Origin: Candidatus Eisenbergiella stercorigallinarum
Lineage (GTDB): Bacteria; Bacillota; Clostridia; Lachnospirales; Lachnospiraceae
DNA length: 6,009 bases
Reading direction: 5' to 3'
Assembly: GCA_019120525.1 (NCBI GenBank)
Contig: DWUW01000272.1
Coordinates: 1 to 6,009 of the forward strand
Shown: piece by piece, positions 4,379 to 6,009 of the stretch
Layout: every line of letters starts with the position of its first letter
How positions within the stretch are numbered: position 1 is the first letter of the stretch
Position numbers and translations under genes: made by a program
Notes under the pieces: generated by a model
Seen by the model: the letters and a program-made list of their open reading frames with translations, nothing else
Database searches by the model: none
What the model was told of the DNA's origin: nothing

Positions 4379-5752
4379 TCATTCGCTGCGGATCGCCGCC
4401 AGAGGGCTTAAGCGCATCGCCCGGAGGGAAGGGAAAAAGCCGGATATCATTCCGACCAGAATGGCAAATGCCAGGGAAAGCAGCGCAAGCCAGGGCGGAA
4501 TGTAGGAAAGCGTCATCGCATTCCCCATAGACTGTACCACCCGGTTGATCAGGGCGGAGATCCCGTAGCTGAAGCCCAGCCCGACTGCCCCGCCGATCAG
4601 TCCGATATATGCCGCTTCCAGGAGAAACAGCATCTGGATATTTCTCAGGTCGCAGCCAAGCACCTTCATGATACCGATCTCCTTCGTCCTTTCGTAGATG
4701 GACATCATCATCGTATTGGTGATCCCGATGGCTGCCACCAGCAGGGAAACCGCGCCGATGCCTCCAAGCACAAGCTGGACGTTCCGATACTGAGCCTGCG
4801 TCGCCTCCACCCATTCCGCGTTGCTGGATGCCTGATAGCCCATAGAATTGATGGCGTTCTGAACCTCCGCCACATTTTCAATACTGTCCACATCCACATA
4901 GATCTGATTATAATAAATTTCCTTATAAGGCTTCCCGCCCTGTGTCGTCGGCTGCCCGGGAATCGCCTTGTTCTTAAAGATCCTCTTCAGCTCCGTCTTC
5001 AGGGATTCGATCTCGCAATAGACATTATAGCTGAAGCTGTTCCACTCTTCCTCCCCTCCCGCCACGATGCCAGCCGTATCGATCATATATCTCCTGGGCG
5101 GAGCCACCGTCGTCCCGCTTCCGTCCCCGGAGCTTTTATACCGACTCTGATAATAAGCGTCCATATCAAAAATATAGAAGATCGGATCTTCCATCAGATC
5201 GATATCCGGAAGCTCATTCCTTTCATAATAAGGATAGGATCCCGTGCTCGCCACATAAAAGCTCTGCAGCGCCATATTTCCGTAAAAAAACTCCAGCTTC
5301 CCGTCTTTACCGTCCGGATAATGGCCCTCCCCGACAGGGATCTTCATAGCCTCAAAGGCCTCCGCGCTCATCGCCTGGATATACAGGTTCCCCTCATATA
5401 TCCCGCAGCGGGCAAGGATACTCATATTCAGCATGGGAGAAACCATCTCCACATGGGGGAGCTGGCGGATCGATTCCACCAGGGCATCATCCAGCCTCTT
5501 TTCTTCCTGCGAATCGGCTGACCCGTCCATGGAAGGATCATAATAGCTCCCCGGTTCATAGACCGTGATCGCGGTCAGGCTTCCATAGGATTCCATTTCT
5601 TCCAGGGAAGATTTGTTCAGCCCCAGGCCAAGAGAAACCATTACCACAATGGAAGCCACGCCGATGGTCACGCCCAGCACGGTAAGGATCGTCCTGACCT
5701 TCCTCTTGAGGAGGCTCGTACTGCTCATCCTGAGCAAATCCAGAAATTTCAT
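4379..5752 (-). CDS. MacB/FtsX-family ABC transporter permease
   Basis: 457-aa inner-membrane protein with the MacB-type layout: one N-terminal membrane helix (about 20-44, with TILTVLGVTIGVASIVVMVS), a large extracytoplasmic domain (about 45-325) and three C-terminal helices (about 327-350, 373-404, 420-441). Family signatures are ERTKEIGIMKVLGC (354-367) after the second helix and the closing PSLRAMRLSPLAAIRSE. These proteins pair as dimers with a separate ATPase and usually export peptides, lipoproteins or drugs, or transmit mechanical force, rather than import. The external domain is longer than in simple relatives, with a Tyr/Asp-rich stretch (about 155-205). ATG 5752 is preceded by AAGGAA (5764-5769), which overlaps the upstream stop codon, so the two genes are probably coupled. 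No ATPase gene is visible; it should lie upstream, beyond the right edge. Substrate unknown. Confidence 0.92.
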   Translation of the reverse strand: MKFLDLLRMSSTSLLKRKVRTILTVLGVTIGVASIVVMVSLGLGLNKSSLEEMESYGSLTAITVYEPGSYYDPSMDGSADSQEEKRLDDALVESIRQLPHVEMVSPMLNMSILARCGIYEGNLYIQAMSAEAFEAMKIPVGEGHYPDGKDGKLEFFYGNMALQSFYVASTGSYPYYERNELPDIDLMEDPIFYIFDMDAYYQSRYKSSGDGSGTTVAPPRRYMIDTAGIVAGGEEEWNSFSYNVYCEIESLKTELKRIFKNKAIPGQPTTQGGKPYKEIYYNQIYVDVDSIENVAEVQNAINSMGYQASSNAEWVEATQAQYRNVQLVLGGIGAVSLLVAAIGITNTMMMSIYERTKEIGIMKVLGCDLRNIQMLFLLEAAYIGLIGGAVGLGFSYGISALINRVVQSMGNAMTLSYIPPWLALLSLAFAILVGMISGFFPSLRAMRLSPLAAIRSE

Positions 5753-5767
5753 ACCCGCATCACTTCC

Positions 5768-6009
5768 TTATTCCTGCCTGTCTTCTCCCAGGCTGTTCAG
5801 GAAATCATCCTCCTGCTTCAGCGCAGCCGCTTTTTTCTTCTTTCTCCGGACAGTCAGGATCACTGCCGCCGCGATCACCGCGGCCGCGGCCGCCGCGATT
5901 CCGGCGATCAGCCCCGCGTTCGGCCCGGAAGGCTCTGAAGGCATCATGTCATCCGGGATATCCGGCTCCATATATACCTCTTCATAGACATCCAGCGCAA
6001 ATTCCCGTT
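5768..6009 (-). CDS. C-terminal end of a membrane-anchored protein, function unknown; 5' end outside the window
   Basis: The frame is open from base 6009 and ends with TAA at 5768-5770, so only the last 79 residues are visible. They start REFALDVYEEVYMEPDIPDD, an acidic stretch followed by a Pro/Ser-rich linker (MMPSEPSGPN), a membrane helix of about 22 residues rich in Ala and Ile (from AGLIAGIAAAAAAV), then a basic RRKKKK stop-transfer and an acidic cytoplasmic tail ending GEDRQE. The order fits an extracellular domain held by a C-terminal anchor, positive side inside. An internal ATG (5971) should not be taken as the start because the frame continues past it. It ends 15 nt before the permease and shares its operon, so it may be an extracytoplasmic partner of the transporter, an inference from position alone. 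I do not recognise the family from this fragment. Confidence 0.8.
   Translation of the reverse strand, partial: REFALDVYEEVYMEPDIPDDMMPSEPSGPNAGLIAGIAAAAAAVIAAAVILTVRRKKKKAAALKQEDDFLNSLGEDRQE

Noticed and set aside
5870..5900. GC-rich repetitive stretch resembling a simple repeat
   Set aside because: It is explained by the alanine-rich membrane helix encoded on the minus strand, with synonymous variation and no regular unit.
1..6009. Search for CRISPR arrays, transposase genes, insertion sequence ends, tRNA or rRNA genes, or attachment sites
   Set aside because: None seen: no regularly spaced direct repeats, no tRNA-like cloverleaf noticed, and all long coding frames belong to ordinary chromosomal families.

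Overview
The window looks like chromosomal DNA of a moderately GC-rich Bacillota bacterium, most likely a gut-type member of Clostridia/Lachnospiraceae. The basis is a standalone glucose-type PTS IIA beside a LicT/BglG-type antiterminator, strong AGGAG-type ribosome binding sites, sigma-A-like promoters, a Gram-positive lipoprotein and Lys/Arg-rich secretion signals. The genus is inference. All genes read cleanly, with no frameshift. No tRNA, rRNA, CRISPR array or insertion sequence was seen.

Left block (1-2113, minus strand): a PTS control operon, read right to left. A TTGACA-N17-TATGCT promoter (2085-2113) drives a leader of about 190 nt. The leader carries a canonical ribonucleic antiterminator (RAT, 2002-2029) whose 3' end is also the 5' arm of a long intrinsic terminator (1925-2007). 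The first gene is the BglG/LicT-type antiterminator itself (1015-1890), so the operon appears to be autoregulated by antitermination. It overlaps the IIA-Glc gene crr by 14 nt, and ptsI (Enzyme I, cut by the left edge just before its active-site histidine) follows 19 nt later. No ptsH (HPr) lies between them. The antiterminator keeps both PRD1 histidines but lacks both expected PRD2 histidines, which suggests control differs from LicT.

Middle block (2231-4225, plus strand, divergent from the PTS operon): two tandem paralogous SGNH/GDSL hydrolases. The first is a predicted lipoprotein and the second has a cleavable signal peptide and an Ala/Pro/Val-rich linker, so both should act outside the membrane as esterases or deacylases of unknown substrate. 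Between them a perfect 14-bp inverted repeat has its 3' arm over the ribosome binding site of the second gene and its 5' arm inside that gene's predicted promoter. Only read-through transcripts would carry both arms.

Right block (4276-6009, minus strand, convergent with the hydrolases): a MacB/FtsX-type ABC transporter permease preceded, 15 nt upstream, by the 3' end of a gene for a membrane-anchored protein that starts outside the window. A perfect 17-bp stem at 4279-4332 lies between the convergent units and probably terminates both. No ABC ATPase gene is visible.
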